Positions 27,196-35,740 of a stretch of 42,526 nt of DNA are shown here, in pieces. The stretch comes from Oppiella nova. Taxonomy: Eukaryota > Arthropoda > Arachnida > Sarcoptiformes > Oppiidae. How positions within the stretch are numbered: the first letter of the stretch is position 1; each line of letters starts with the position of its first letter. The translations under genes and the position numbers were made by a program. Where the stretch lies: assembly GCA_905397405.1 (NCBI GenBank), contig CAJPVJ010000089.1, positions 1 through 42,526 on the forward strand, written 5' to 3'. The notes beneath the pieces are model-generated. The model saw nothing but the letters and a program-made list of their open reading frames with translations, did no database searches and was not told where the DNA came from.

Positions 27196-28608
27196 TCAAG
27201 CTTGAGGAGGCGTATAGGATTTAAGTTTTTGCTCAGGCTTATTGTTGATTTGATACCAGTCGATATGCCGTGTAATAAACATCACTACAGCAAGTAAAAC
27301 AAATGAAATGATAGAGCCAATTAGGAAGGTTTTGCCTGAAGATTGCAATAGCATATACATCACGGCATAAAGTGAACTCAGGATGATACTGAATAGGCCA
27401 GCGGCTTTAAAACCTTTCATCACATAGTATAAGTACCAACTCATGAGCCCGACACAGGCAATTCCAGCAACGAAATAAGCCCATGCAAAGGCATAGTATT
27501 CACTGATTGAGAGTAGTAAAACAAAGAACACCACTTGAGCCATTGCCACCAAAGAATATTGAATGGGGTGAATCCGTAAGCTTTTAAGCACTTCGAAGAG
27601 AAAGAAACAAGCAAAGGTGATGATGATAATCACGATACCGTATTTAATCGCACGATCTGTTTGTGTATAGACATTGACTGATTCTAGGAATTCTGTTGAT
27701 AAACCAATACTTTGACTAGGTTCTCCCATATAAGCCGGTTCTTGGCCAAAATAGCCATTACTAAACTGGCGAATACACTCATTGTTGTCGCAATCAATCA
27801 ATTTACTGATGTTTTGATGACCTAGAGCAATATTTTTCCATTGTGCGGTGAATTGTTGCGGTGTACTGGTTTTTGCAAAAGGTAAGTTTTGTCCTGAATA
27901 TTTGGTATCCGCCCAATTGCCTTTGGCCTGATAAGTGACACTACGACTGGTTGGGATCAGGGTGAATTTTCCCAGACCCGTAATATTGGCGGTTAAATCA
28001 AAAGTGAAACCATTTTGAATGGCATTGATTAATTCAGGATACTTTTTTGCAGAAACATACATAAAGTCAAAACCAGAACTGTTACTGCCTTGAGCACTCA
28101 TTTCAAAAGCATAACTTTTATTGAGCATGTTTAAGTTCGGTTGGGTATCTAAGCCGCGAGGATCATGTACAGGGAAGATAATTTCAGCTCGTTCCCATTG
28201 GTAATCTTTCTTTTCAAGTGTTGGTTTTTGGAATACGCCTTTGGCCATGAGATTTGCGGTGTAGCTAATTGCTCGATAGATGGTGCGTTTATAAGTGTTG
28301 TCAGAAACATTAAAGTTGGATGACCATTGTGTGCTGTCAGCACTAATATATAGCCATTGTTCCTCAGTACACAAATAGGCCACCTTCTTTTCATCGAGGC
28401 AGTTTTTTTGCTCATTGTAGGGCACACGGATATACGGTGAAATCACGGTTTGAGGACTAATATTGTTTTGTGCAATTTCTTTCAGAAATGCCCGTTGATA
28501 ATCTTGTCGTTCTGAGACCAGACTGGTAATAAAGAGTAAGCCTATCCCAAATAAGGCAACTAAAATTGCGATTGCAATAATTTTGAATGTAATAAAGTTG
28601 GATCGCAT
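27196..28608 (-). CDS. creD: Inner membrane protein CreD
   Basis: A CreD/Cet family protein of 470 residues. An N-terminal membrane helix (FKIIAIAILVALFGIGLLFIT) is followed by a large periplasmic domain (to about residue 330). Several C-terminal helices then start near GIVIIIITFACFFLFEVLK and the RIHPIQYSLVAMAQVVFFVLLL region. CreD is the main CreBC target and protects the envelope; it affects colicin and beta-lactam responses in other bacteria. I use the ATG at 28608 (AAGGA upstream) rather than an upstream in-frame start. A CreB-like site at 28695-28710 lies between creC and this gene, so it is probably transcribed separately as well as with creBC. Confidence 0.95.
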   Translation of the reverse strand: MRSNFITFKIIAIAILVALFGIGLLFITSLVSERQDYQRAFLKEIAQNNISPQTVISPYIRVPYNEQKNCLDEKKVAYLCTEEQWLYISADSTQWSSNFNVSDNTYKRTIYRAISYTANLMAKGVFQKPTLEKKDYQWERAEIIFPVHDPRGLDTQPNLNMLNKSYAFEMSAQGSNSSGFDFMYVSAKKYPELINAIQNGFTFDLTANITGLGKFTLIPTSRSVTYQAKGNWADTKYSGQNLPFAKTSTPQQFTAQWKNIALGHQNISKLIDCDNNECIRQFSNGYFGQEPAYMGEPSQSIGLSTEFLESVNVYTQTDRAIKYGIVIIIITFACFFLFEVLKSLRIHPIQYSLVAMAQVVFFVLLLSISEYYAFAWAYFVAGIACVGLMSWYLYYVMKGFKAAGLFSIILSSLYAVMYMLLQSSGKTFLIGSIISFVLLAVVMFITRHIDWYQINNKPEQKLKSYTPPQA

Positions 28609-28694
28609 CACTGTTTTCCTTCGCCGTTGTTTGTTGTCAGTGTTGAGTGTGCGAAACAGCAATGTGCTTTGTTTGAGGCGTATAGGTTTTTTAT

Positions 28695-28710
28695 ATGAAT
28701 TTTAAGTGAA
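28695..28710 (-). promoter_or_regulatory. Cre-tag-like CreB site upstream of creD
   Basis: On the minus strand it reads TTCAC-TTAAAA-TTCAT, one mismatch from the E. coli CreB consensus TTCAC-N6-TTCAC. It sits 87 bases upstream of the creD start and just past the creC stop. Confidence 0.7.
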
Positions 28711-28721
28711 GTTTGGTCGTG

Positions 28722-30185
28722 CTAAGGCAATTGAATTTTTACCAATACACCCTTTTGGTGGGGTTGTAAGATGGTGATTTCATTTCCTTGAATATTGCCA
28801 ATGTGAATCTGTCCATGGTGTTGTTCAATGACTTGTTTAACAATGCTCAGTCCAATACCAGAACTGCGTTGTTGGCTAATCGGACGAGGCAAGGAAAAAT
28901 AAGTATCAAACACTTGCGTGAGTGCATAATCTGGAATCCATTCGCCCTCATTAAAAACCTGTAATTCTATCTGCTGGTGTGTTTGACGATGAAGCCGAAT
29001 CAGGATTTTTGCTGAAGCTGTGGAAAAATCCAGCGCATTATCTAAAATATTGGCAAGGGTTTGTTGAATCCAAAATCGATCTGCACGAAGCATACAATTG
29101 GCTTCAATATCCAGTAAACACTGGATTTTTTTGGCTTGAATTTGACTGGCATGCTGGTCTAAAGTCTGTTGAATCAGTTCAGATAAATTGAAATCTTGCA
29201 TTTCAATTTGATGTTTAGATTTTTCCAGACGGGTTAATAAGAGCATTCGATCAATCAGGCTACGTAAGCGCTGGCTTTGTTCATGAATATGCGTGGCAAA
29301 TTGTTGTTGATCATTTAGTGGTAAATCTTCTTTGAGTAGTTCTGCACTGGCTTGAATTGCGGTAAGCGGACTTTTGAGTTCATGGGTCAGTGTATTGACA
29401 TAGTGTTCCACATAAGCACGATCTTCGAGTTTTTCTCGCATATTTTCAACTGCTTGAGCAACTTGATTGAGTTCTTTTGCCGAACGAAAATAGGGGGTTT
29501 GATTGACAGGTGCAAGTGCCTGCGCGTATTTACGGACACGGTCAATACTGTGTTTTAGCCAATAGGCCACCAAACTGGCAAGAAACAGACTGAGTAATGT
29601 AATCCAAGCGGCTTGTCGGATCAGCTGATTTTCAGCACGCTGAATATAAGGTTGTACTGAAATATTGGGCTTTCCAATACTGACAACGCCAATCAATTGC
29701 TGTTGTTGACCAACTTGATAATAGATTGGCGCTGCAATAAACATAGTGCTGCTATTGCTGTCCTTTTCATAACTGCGTGTAGAGCGAACGCCGTATTTTC
29801 CCTTTAAGGTCAGGTAAACATCATTCCATCGTGAGTAATCTTGTCCTGTAGCGATACCTTGTGAGTCATAAATGACGATACCTTTGTTGTCGGTAATATA
29901 GATTTGTTGATTGATCTCATTTTTATTATGTTTCCAGATCGTGGCATTGAGTTTTCGATTCAGCGCTTTTTGAATTTTTTCATCAAACTGAATGGTACTG
30001 ACTTTATTTTCATAGACATCTTCAGCCACTAACATCGCGATAATATTGGCATTTTCCGCAAGGGTATCTTCTACGACCTGTCGTACATTGGGCTTTACTT
30101 GTTGATTGAAGGTATAAGACATAAACCATAAACCCAGCAAGATGATCAATCCAAAGAAGAACCAAATACGAATAAAAATGGACAT
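28722..30185 (-). CDS. creC: Sensor histidine kinase CreC
   Basis: A 487-residue membrane sensor. A first helix near the N-terminus (FIRIWFFFGLIILLGLWF) and a periplasmic sensor domain (about 30-185, PDC/CreC-type) come first, then a second helix (AAWITLLSLFLASLVAYWL), HAMP and the dimerisation domain with the phospho-acceptor His in THELKSPLTAI. The C-terminal ATPase domain has NILDNALDFS and GIGLSIVKQVIEQHHG. It phosphorylates CreB. The start lies 3 bases after the creB stop, so translation is coupled. Likely signals are envelope, carbon or beta-lactam stress, by family only. Confidence 0.95.
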   Translation of the reverse strand: MSIFIRIWFFFGLIILLGLWFMSYTFNQQVKPNVRQVVEDTLAENANIIAMLVAEDVYENKVSTIQFDEKIQKALNRKLNATIWKHNKNEINQQIYITDNKGIVIYDSQGIATGQDYSRWNDVYLTLKGKYGVRSTRSYEKDSNSSTMFIAAPIYYQVGQQQQLIGVVSIGKPNISVQPYIQRAENQLIRQAAWITLLSLFLASLVAYWLKHSIDRVRKYAQALAPVNQTPYFRSAKELNQVAQAVENMREKLEDRAYVEHYVNTLTHELKSPLTAIQASAELLKEDLPLNDQQQFATHIHEQSQRLRSLIDRMLLLTRLEKSKHQIEMQDFNLSELIQQTLDQHASQIQAKKIQCLLDIEANCMLRADRFWIQQTLANILDNALDFSTASAKILIRLHRQTHQQIELQVFNEGEWIPDYALTQVFDTYFSLPRPISQQRSSGIGLSIVKQVIEQHHGQIHIGNIQGNEITILQPHQKGVLVKIQLP

Positions 30186-30188
30186 GGT

Positions 30189-30908
30189 TTATCCTTGCCT
30201 TTTTAAACTATAGCCAAAGCCTCGGTGGGTTTCGATCGGGTCTTGCTCAGGAGAGATCTGCTTGAGTTTATTGCGAATACTTTTGATATGAGTATCGACT
30301 GTTCTTTCTAAACTATGCTCAGGATGTTCCCATACATGATCCATCAATTGTTGACGGCTAAACACCTGTTCAGGGCGTTGAATCAATAATTTAAGTAAGC
30401 GATATTCATAGCGAGTCAGCTGGAGTATTGTACCTAAGTAATGGATTTGCAAAGCCTCATCATTGCATTGCCAAACTTTAGCTGGTGTTGTAGAAAGCTG
30501 TGTATTTGGCTGTGAGGTGTGCTGTAACTGATTTTGTATCTCCATTCTGCGCCAAATGGCTTTAATCCGAGACACAATTTCACGCGAACTAAATGGCTTG
30601 GTACAGTAGTCATCTGCGCCAATTTCTAAACCCACAATACGATCTATTTCGTCATCTCGTGCGGTTAAAAATAGCAAGGGTGTGTGATTAAAGAGACGAA
30701 TTTTTTTACAGACATCAAAACCATTTAAATCAGGTAATCCGACATCTAAAATAATAAAATCAAAAGATTTCTGTTGAATAAAATCAATGGCTTGCAGGCC
30801 TGAATTGGCCCAAGTCACTTGCCAGTCTTCTCGTTCAAGTGCGTAACGTAACGGCATAAGAATAGCAGCATCATCTTCTACACATAAAATCTGTTTTTTA
30901 TTATACAT
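30189..30908 (-). CDS. creB: Response regulator CreB
   Basis: A 239-residue OmpR/PhoB-type regulator. The receiver domain (about 1-120) has CVEDDAAI, the phospho-acceptor Asp in IILDVGLPDLNG, the switch Thr in FLTARDDE and Lys in YCTKPFSSREI. The winged-helix output domain (about 140-236) has LTRYEYRLLKLLIQRPEQVFSR and DTHIKSIRNKLKQ. It is the first gene of creBCD on the minus strand. A CreB-like site at 30967-30982, about 60 bases upstream, implies autoregulation. Confidence 0.96.
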   Translation of the reverse strand: MYNKKQILCVEDDAAILMPLRYALEREDWQVTWANSGLQAIDFIQQKSFDFIILDVGLPDLNGFDVCKKIRLFNHTPLLFLTARDDEIDRIVGLEIGADDYCTKPFSSREIVSRIKAIWRRMEIQNQLQHTSQPNTQLSTTPAKVWQCNDEALQIHYLGTILQLTRYEYRLLKLLIQRPEQVFSRQQLMDHVWEHPEHSLERTVDTHIKSIRNKLKQISPEQDPIETHRGFGYSLKRQG

Positions 30909-31290
30909 TGCATTTAAAAACTCATAATCTCAATAGGAGTGTACTCAAATTGAAATACTTAGGCGAATGAATTTTCAGTGAAGTTTAGATGAACTGTTTT
31001 ATTGTTTGAAATTGGCTGAATGCCTATTGGTGTGGGCTTTTACCCATGTGGATTTCTGAGCGCCCTGTAATCTTCGGATTTGATCGTCACGCCAATCACA
31101 GGACAGCAAATCAAAAGTATTGGTGACTTTTGATATCTCGGCAACGACATGGGTAATGTATTGCGGAAAATAGATTACTCTAATTTTGATCAATTTGGGT
31201 AAATTTTTATCGAATTATATTTCTTTTGAGTAAAAAATATTCAATTTGCCCACATATCTAAGCAAGGTTAAAAAAACGATTTTGAAGAAT
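30909..31290. other. creB upstream region with a short coding-like stretch
   Basis: About 380 bases holding the CreB-like site. A minus-strand open frame at 30999-31193 could start only at a TTG. It encodes 64 residues that look protein-like (CDWRDDQIRRLQGAQ), but it has no ribosome binding site and lies where the creB promoter should be. It may be a gene remnant. Confidence 0.3.
30967..30982 (-). promoter_or_regulatory. Cre-tag-like CreB site upstream of creB
   Basis: On the minus strand it reads TTCAC-TGAAAA-TTCAT. With flanks it shares 18 of 19 bases with the site before creD. Confidence 0.7.
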
Positions 31291-31318
31291 AAAACAGGAT
31301 GCCAAAGCATCCTGTTTT
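31291..31318 (-). terminator. Terminator after the SPOR gene
   Basis: A 12-bp perfect stem with A4/T4 ends and a CAAA loop, 36 bases past the stop of the SPOR-domain gene. Confidence 0.85.
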
Positions 31319-31354
31319 AACGATTGATTAATCAGGTCATGCCTGAAAATTGGA

Positions 31355-31948
31355 TCAGCGTTTAACCACGATAGAGTCAATACCGCTATGTTGTAAGGTT
31401 TGTTGGGCAATCACTGCTGCATTTTGTGATTCGTAAGGGCCTGAAATCACACGATACCAAGTTTTTCCAGCTTCTGTGCTTTGAACCACATCGGCAGATA
31501 AACCATTTAAGATAATTTCAGCGCGACGTGCATCGGCAGCATCAGGATCATCGTAACTACGAACTTGAAGAATATATTCAGGTTGAACAGGTGTTGTACG
31601 TTCAGCATTTACACCGACATCCACATTTTCAGATTGAGAGGGCGCTTCAACAATTACAGGTTGTTGTTGATTTCTGCTTTCAGGAACAGCTTGTTCAGGA
31701 ATAGGGGTAACCTGTTGTTGGGGTAACAGATCATAAAAACGATAGTCTTTGTTGGTATCTTCTTGATAATGCTCAGACGTGATTTCATTTTTGGGTTGGA
31801 CGGGTGCCCACGGTTTCCAGAGCATCAGTGCGACACCAAAACTTAACACGATTAAAATGACGACAAGCATCCCTAACCATTTAGGAATCAATGGTTGTTT
31901 AGGTTTGGTTGGCCTTTCTGAAACACCGCGTTGCGTTTTTCCAAACAC
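31355..31948 (-). CDS. SPOR domain protein, single-pass inner membrane
   Basis: 197 residues. A basic N-terminal segment, one membrane helix (WLGMLVVILIVLSFGVALML, about residues 24-43), a Pro/Gln-rich periplasmic linker and a C-terminal SPOR domain (about 124-197: YILQVRSYDDPDAADARRAE to GPYESQNAAVIAQQTLQ). SPOR domains bind denuded peptidoglycan at the division septum, and the layout resembles FtsN. The start is GTG with AGAGGG six bases before it. The gene sits 145 bases downstream of argS on the same strand, an order also seen with FtsN-like genes in gamma-proteobacteria. Confidence 0.9.
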   Translation of the reverse strand: MFGKTQRGVSERPTKPKQPLIPKWLGMLVVILIVLSFGVALMLWKPWAPVQPKNEITSEHYQEDTNKDYRFYDLLPQQQVTPIPEQAVPESRNQQQPVIVEAPSQSENVDVGVNAERTTPVQPEYILQVRSYDDPDAADARRAEIILNGLSADVVQSTEAGKTWYRVISGPYESQNAAVIAQQTLQHSGIDSIVVKR

Positions 31949-32093
31949 GTGGAACCCTCTTATTATGTATTGCTTAGATCGTGTTCAAGCATAGTTTTGC
32001 TTGAACACGATGTAAAGTAATGATTTATTACACACTTCAATGCTTACGTTGAGCCAGACCTTGGTCTTGGGAACATGTAAAGCAGTTCTTGAC

Positions 32094-33884
32094 TTACATA
32101 CTTTCAGGTGCAGAGACACCCAATAATTCAAGACCATTATGTAAGACTTGTTTGATATTTGCTGAAAGCAATAAACGGGCTTGAGTCAATTCCGCATCAT
32201 CACCCAGTACTTTATTCTCGTTATACCAACCATGGAATAAAGCAGCAAGTTCTTTCAAATAATTACCAACTTGATGTGGTTCATAATTATTTGCAGCGCG
32301 AATAAGCACTTCAGGATAAGCCGCGAGTTTCGCTAAAATTTCAGTTTCAGCATCAAGTTCTAATTTTGCAGCAAATTGACGTGCATTTTCAGTATCAAAT
32401 TGAATGTTTGTTGTTGCTGCTTTTTCTAACATACGGCAAATACGAGCATGTGCATATTGAATATAATACACGGCATTGTCTTTGCTTTGAGATACTGCTA
32501 AATCTAAATCGAAATCAATGTGCTGTTCAGATTTACGCATTACATAATAAAAACGTGCTGCATCATTGCCGACTTCTTTACGAAGATCGCGTAATGTCAC
32601 GAATTGACCTGAACGAGATGACATTTGTACCATCTCACCACCACGCCATAAGCTGACGAACTGCACTAAAAGTACCGTCAATTTAGATGAGTCATAGCCC
32701 ATCGCGTCAATTGCAGCTTTAACACGTGCAATATAGCCATGGTGGTCTGAACCCCAAATATCAACAAGGTCAGTAAAGCCACGTTGTAATTTATTTAAAT
32801 GATAGGCAATGTCAGAGGCAAAGTACGTGGTTTGGCCATTACGACGTTTGACTACACGGTCTTTTTCATCACCAAATTCAGTTGATTTAAACCAAATGTT
32901 GCCATCTTTTTCATAAAGAAAACCACGTTGGTCTAATGTTTGTAAGGCTTCATCAATTTTTTCAGCCAAAGATGCTTCACTAAACCAGTGATTAAACGTT
33001 ACGCCAAACTCACCAAGGTCATCTTTAATGTCATCTAAAATGGCATGTAAAGCTGCTTGATGGAATACACGATAACCTTCACCCACTAAAGCTTGTGAGT
33101 TGTGAATTAAGCCATCAATGTGCTTTTCTTTATCGCCTGAAACAACCACTTTATTGCCATCGGCATCAAGCTCTTCAGCATATTGCACATCTTCTGGAAC
33201 ATCTTTGTAAACATCAGCCACACTACGTACATAAGCATCAGCATGTTTGTCGATGATACCTTGGGCGATTTCTTTAACGTAATCCCCTTGATAAGCATTT
33301 TTAGGAAAAACTAAAGTTTGGCCGCTTAATTCTAAATAACGTAAATAAGTTGATGTGGCGAGGATGTCCATTTGACGGCCAGCATCATTGACATAATATT
33401 CACGTTCAACTTTGGCACCTGTTGCTTCAAGTAAGTTTGCAACAGTCATACCATATGCGGCACCACGACCATGACCTACATGCAGGCTAGAGGTTGGGTT
33501 TGCAGAAACGAATTCAACCTGAATTTTCTTGGCTGCATTTGCTTGGGTTTTACCAAATTGTTCTTTTTGTGCTTGGATTTGATCCAACACAGTAAAGCGC
33601 TGATCGGCATTTAAAAAGAAGTTGATAAAACCAGGACCCGCAATTTCAGCTTTTGCAATATCGACCACTTCGGGTAAATTTGCCAAAATTTTCTCTGCAA
33701 GATCACGTGGTTTCATACCAGCAACTTTAGCGCCCATCATGGCAATGTTTGATGCGAAATCACCGTGGCTTCGGTCTTTAGTTCGCGTTAAAACACTCGT
33801 GTTTTTCCAGTCAGATGGAAGAGTCCCTTCAGCTTGTAGGGATTGCACTGCATGATCAAGAGCTGCTTGTATGGCCGTATTCAT
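32094..33884 (-). CDS. argS: Arginyl-tRNA synthetase
   Basis: Charges tRNA-Arg with arginine. A 596-residue class I synthetase. The N-terminal Add-1 domain covers about 1-100. The HIGH-like motif is SSLHVGHGRGAAYG, and the VYYIQYAHARICRMLEKA segment opens the anticodon-binding domain. The KMSKS motif is degenerate (MVQMSSRSGQ), as is usual in many bacterial ArgRS. C-terminal DALR-type anticodon domain present. The 3' neighbour on the same strand is the SPOR gene. No obvious tRNA-sensing leader was seen upstream. Confidence 0.97.
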   Translation of the reverse strand: MNTAIQAALDHAVQSLQAEGTLPSDWKNTSVLTRTKDRSHGDFASNIAMMGAKVAGMKPRDLAEKILANLPEVVDIAKAEIAGPGFINFFLNADQRFTVLDQIQAQKEQFGKTQANAAKKIQVEFVSANPTSSLHVGHGRGAAYGMTVANLLEATGAKVEREYYVNDAGRQMDILATSTYLRYLELSGQTLVFPKNAYQGDYVKEIAQGIIDKHADAYVRSVADVYKDVPEDVQYAEELDADGNKVVVSGDKEKHIDGLIHNSQALVGEGYRVFHQAALHAILDDIKDDLGEFGVTFNHWFSEASLAEKIDEALQTLDQRGFLYEKDGNIWFKSTEFGDEKDRVVKRRNGQTTYFASDIAYHLNKLQRGFTDLVDIWGSDHHGYIARVKAAIDAMGYDSSKLTVLLVQFVSLWRGGEMVQMSSRSGQFVTLRDLRKEVGNDAARFYYVMRKSEQHIDFDLDLAVSQSKDNAVYYIQYAHARICRMLEKAATTNIQFDTENARQFAAKLELDAETEILAKLAAYPEVLIRAANNYEPHQVGNYLKELAALFHGWYNENKVLGDDAELTQARLLLSANIKQVLHNGLELLGVSAPESM

Positions 33885-34078
33885 AATCTATAGAGAAATA
33901 AATGTCGCAGAAAAACGCTAAATATAGCAAATTTTGCGCCTTTTAGGTGAATGCATTTGTATAGAATAAAACTTATTCAATAAGAAAAATGTCGGTATGC
34001 TCAATTTCACTGTGTATTGGCGTTTAGATTTCAAATGGACTTGACGGATTACACTGCTTTAATCACAGGATAAAAAAT

Positions 34079-34498
34079 ATGTTTGTGAGTTTTCTAGATC
34101 AAATCGATCATGAGATTATAGAAAAAGAACAAGTTATACAGTTGTTTGCGAAGATTCAGGCCACAGACTTGGAATATTCAAATTCAGGTTATCTTGCGCT
34201 AGATATGCCAAAACAAGGTCAGATCATTTTATTGTTTTGGTGGATAGATACGACTCACTTGATTTTGCGTTACGATAAAAATATCCCTACTACCCAACAA
34301 GGCGAGTCGTGGCTGTCTTGCAATGAAGATCTGAACTTAGCGTTATTTGATGTTGGTGATGACACCTGGCTCCCTTTAAATTCAATTATTTCACTCGATG
34401 ATGCAATCAATGTGATATCTGAGCTCTATGATCAGCCTTTAAATTTGTCCAATCAAATCAAATGGCAAAATGTGGCCGATGTTATGTGGAAGGATTAA
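34079..34498 (+). CDS. Hypothetical small acidic protein
   Basis: A 139-residue soluble protein, no signal peptide or membrane helix. It contains a beta-rich middle (GYLALDMPKQGQIILLFWW) and an acidic C-terminal half (LNLALFDVGDDTWLPLNS). The size and the acid, aromatic make-up recall small immunity or adaptor proteins, but there is no toxin partner next to it and I do not assign a role. It is followed after 58 bases by a DUF2798 gene. Confidence 0.6.
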   Translation: MFVSFLDQIDHEIIEKEQVIQLFAKIQATDLEYSNSGYLALDMPKQGQIILLFWWIDTTHLILRYDKNIPTTQQGESWLSCNEDLNLALFDVGDDTWLPLNSIISLDDAINVISELYDQPLNLSNQIKWQNVADVMWKD

Positions 34499-34556
34499 TT
34501 GTTTCAGGTTCATTAAAGGAATAAAATGTGTCCTGTTTGTAAATTTAGAGCGATAT

Positions 34557-34826
34557 ATGTCAAATACTCCGCCCACAATTATTGGCAATATCCCAAAACT
34601 CCCTGCAAAATTTGCAGCATGGATTATGCCGTTGTTCTTATCTTGTTTAATGAGTGGCATGGTGTCATTGATTAATATGTTGATCAATGTGGGTTTGATT
34701 AAAGGATTTTGGGTCAAATGGCTTGCTGCATGGATGGTATCATGGGCTGTGGCATATCCTGTGGTTCTGATTGTTTTACCCTTAGTACGACGTTTAACCG
34801 CCGTATTTGTGGATATGCCTAAATAA
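34557..34826 (+). CDS. DUF2798 family membrane protein
   Basis: 89 residues with two hydrophobic helices. The family pattern is visible: LPAKFAAWIMPLFLSCLMSG for helix 1 and FWVKWLAAWMVSWAVAYPVVLIVLP for helix 2, then VRRL. The start at 34557 removes an unlikely Cys-rich leader that the longer frame to 34470 would add. Unknown function. It is convergent with the lipoprotein gene, stops 5 bases apart. Confidence 0.8.
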   Translation: MSNTPPTIIGNIPKLPAKFAAWIMPLFLSCLMSGMVSLINMLINVGLIKGFWVKWLAAWMVSWAVAYPVVLIVLPLVRRLTAVFVDMPK

Positions 34827-34831
34827 TGGAT

Positions 34832-35428
34832 CTACTCTTTACATGTGACAGGTTTGCTAAGCAATTCAGCATGGCCATTTGTAAAGGTATAAAGTTTGGA
34901 ATTGTTAAAGATTTTAATCACTTTGGCTTTGCTCAGTGCCGTTTTAAATGTCGGCATTTTTTTCGCATTGACTAAGTCAAATGGATTGCCATAGTTTTTA
35001 TTGTCGATTAAAAATTGAACCTGACCGGTTTGCGCATCATGTGCTTTAAGCAGCTCTTTACCATCTTTATCTTCAATCGCAAAACCAGACTTCTGCGAAG
35101 GAATCTTACAATTCAAACGCAAATATAGGACGTTTCCATCACTGGATTTGTTTTGTAAGGTGTAAATACCTTGAAGATCATTTTCAATATAGACCCATTG
35201 TCCAGTGGGCATATTGATCTTCATTTGTTCTAGTTTTTCGAGGGTGGCTTTACTGACATCAACCACACCTTGCTGATCAACTTCTGGAACTTTGGCTTCG
35301 CCTAAGCCCACCATGCTTTTGACTTTTTCAGTGGTTTTAGAAACACCAGAAGAGACTTTTTTTGCAGTTTGGCAGCCAGTACATGCAATGACTGTGCTAA
35401 GAAGGAGTAGAGAGATCTTTGTGTTCAT
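34832..35428 (-). CDS. Predicted lipoprotein
   Basis: 198 residues. A lipoprotein signal peptide (MNTKISLLLLSTVIAC) has a lipobox at VIA-C16; a second Cys follows at 19. A short Lys/Ser/Val-rich linker comes next, then a soluble domain of about 145 residues that begins near MPTGQWVYIENDLQGIYTL and contains NVLYLRLNCKIPSQKSG. It would be anchored in the inner or outer membrane, facing the periplasm. No family recognised beyond the lipoprotein features. Confidence 0.75.
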   Translation of the reverse strand: MNTKISLLLLSTVIACTGCQTAKKVSSGVSKTTEKVKSMVGLGEAKVPEVDQQGVVDVSKATLEKLEQMKINMPTGQWVYIENDLQGIYTLQNKSSDGNVLYLRLNCKIPSQKSGFAIEDKDGKELLKAHDAQTGQVQFLIDNKNYGNPFDLVNAKKMPTFKTALSKAKVIKIFNNSKLYTFTNGHAELLSKPVTCKE

Positions 35429-35740
35429 TGTTATTGGTTTAGCTTCATCGTATTTTAAACAAAATAAATCTAAACAGAAAAAAAATCAATGATTGGTCAA
35501 AATTGCGTACAAATATGCAGTTTTAATGGCGTGATCATGGCTCATTATTTTAGGGCAAAATATGAAATTAGATAAAAACCAGAATTTGATCAGTAAAACT
35601 GAGAATAATTTATCATTCTGTAAAATACTTTGAATATCATTATCACGTATCTAAATACCCATTTAGTCAAAAATAGGCTTAAGCTTGTATCAGACCAAAG
35701 TCGTAGCTTAGCAAAAGATAGAAGCAGGCAGTCTGCTTCA
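35429..35740. other. maeA upstream region
   Basis: A 312-base gap between the divergent lipoprotein and malic enzyme genes. It holds promoters for both directions and, at its right end, a 7-bp hairpin (35721-35739) that abuts the chosen maeA ATG. Confidence 0.4.
35721..35739 (+). promoter_or_regulatory. Hairpin over the maeA ribosome binding site
   Basis: GAAGCAG (35721-35727) and CTGCTTC (35733-35739) form a perfect 7-bp stem with a GCAGT loop directly before the ATG at 35741, covering the only Shine-Dalgarno-like bases (AGGCAG). Confidence 0.4.
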
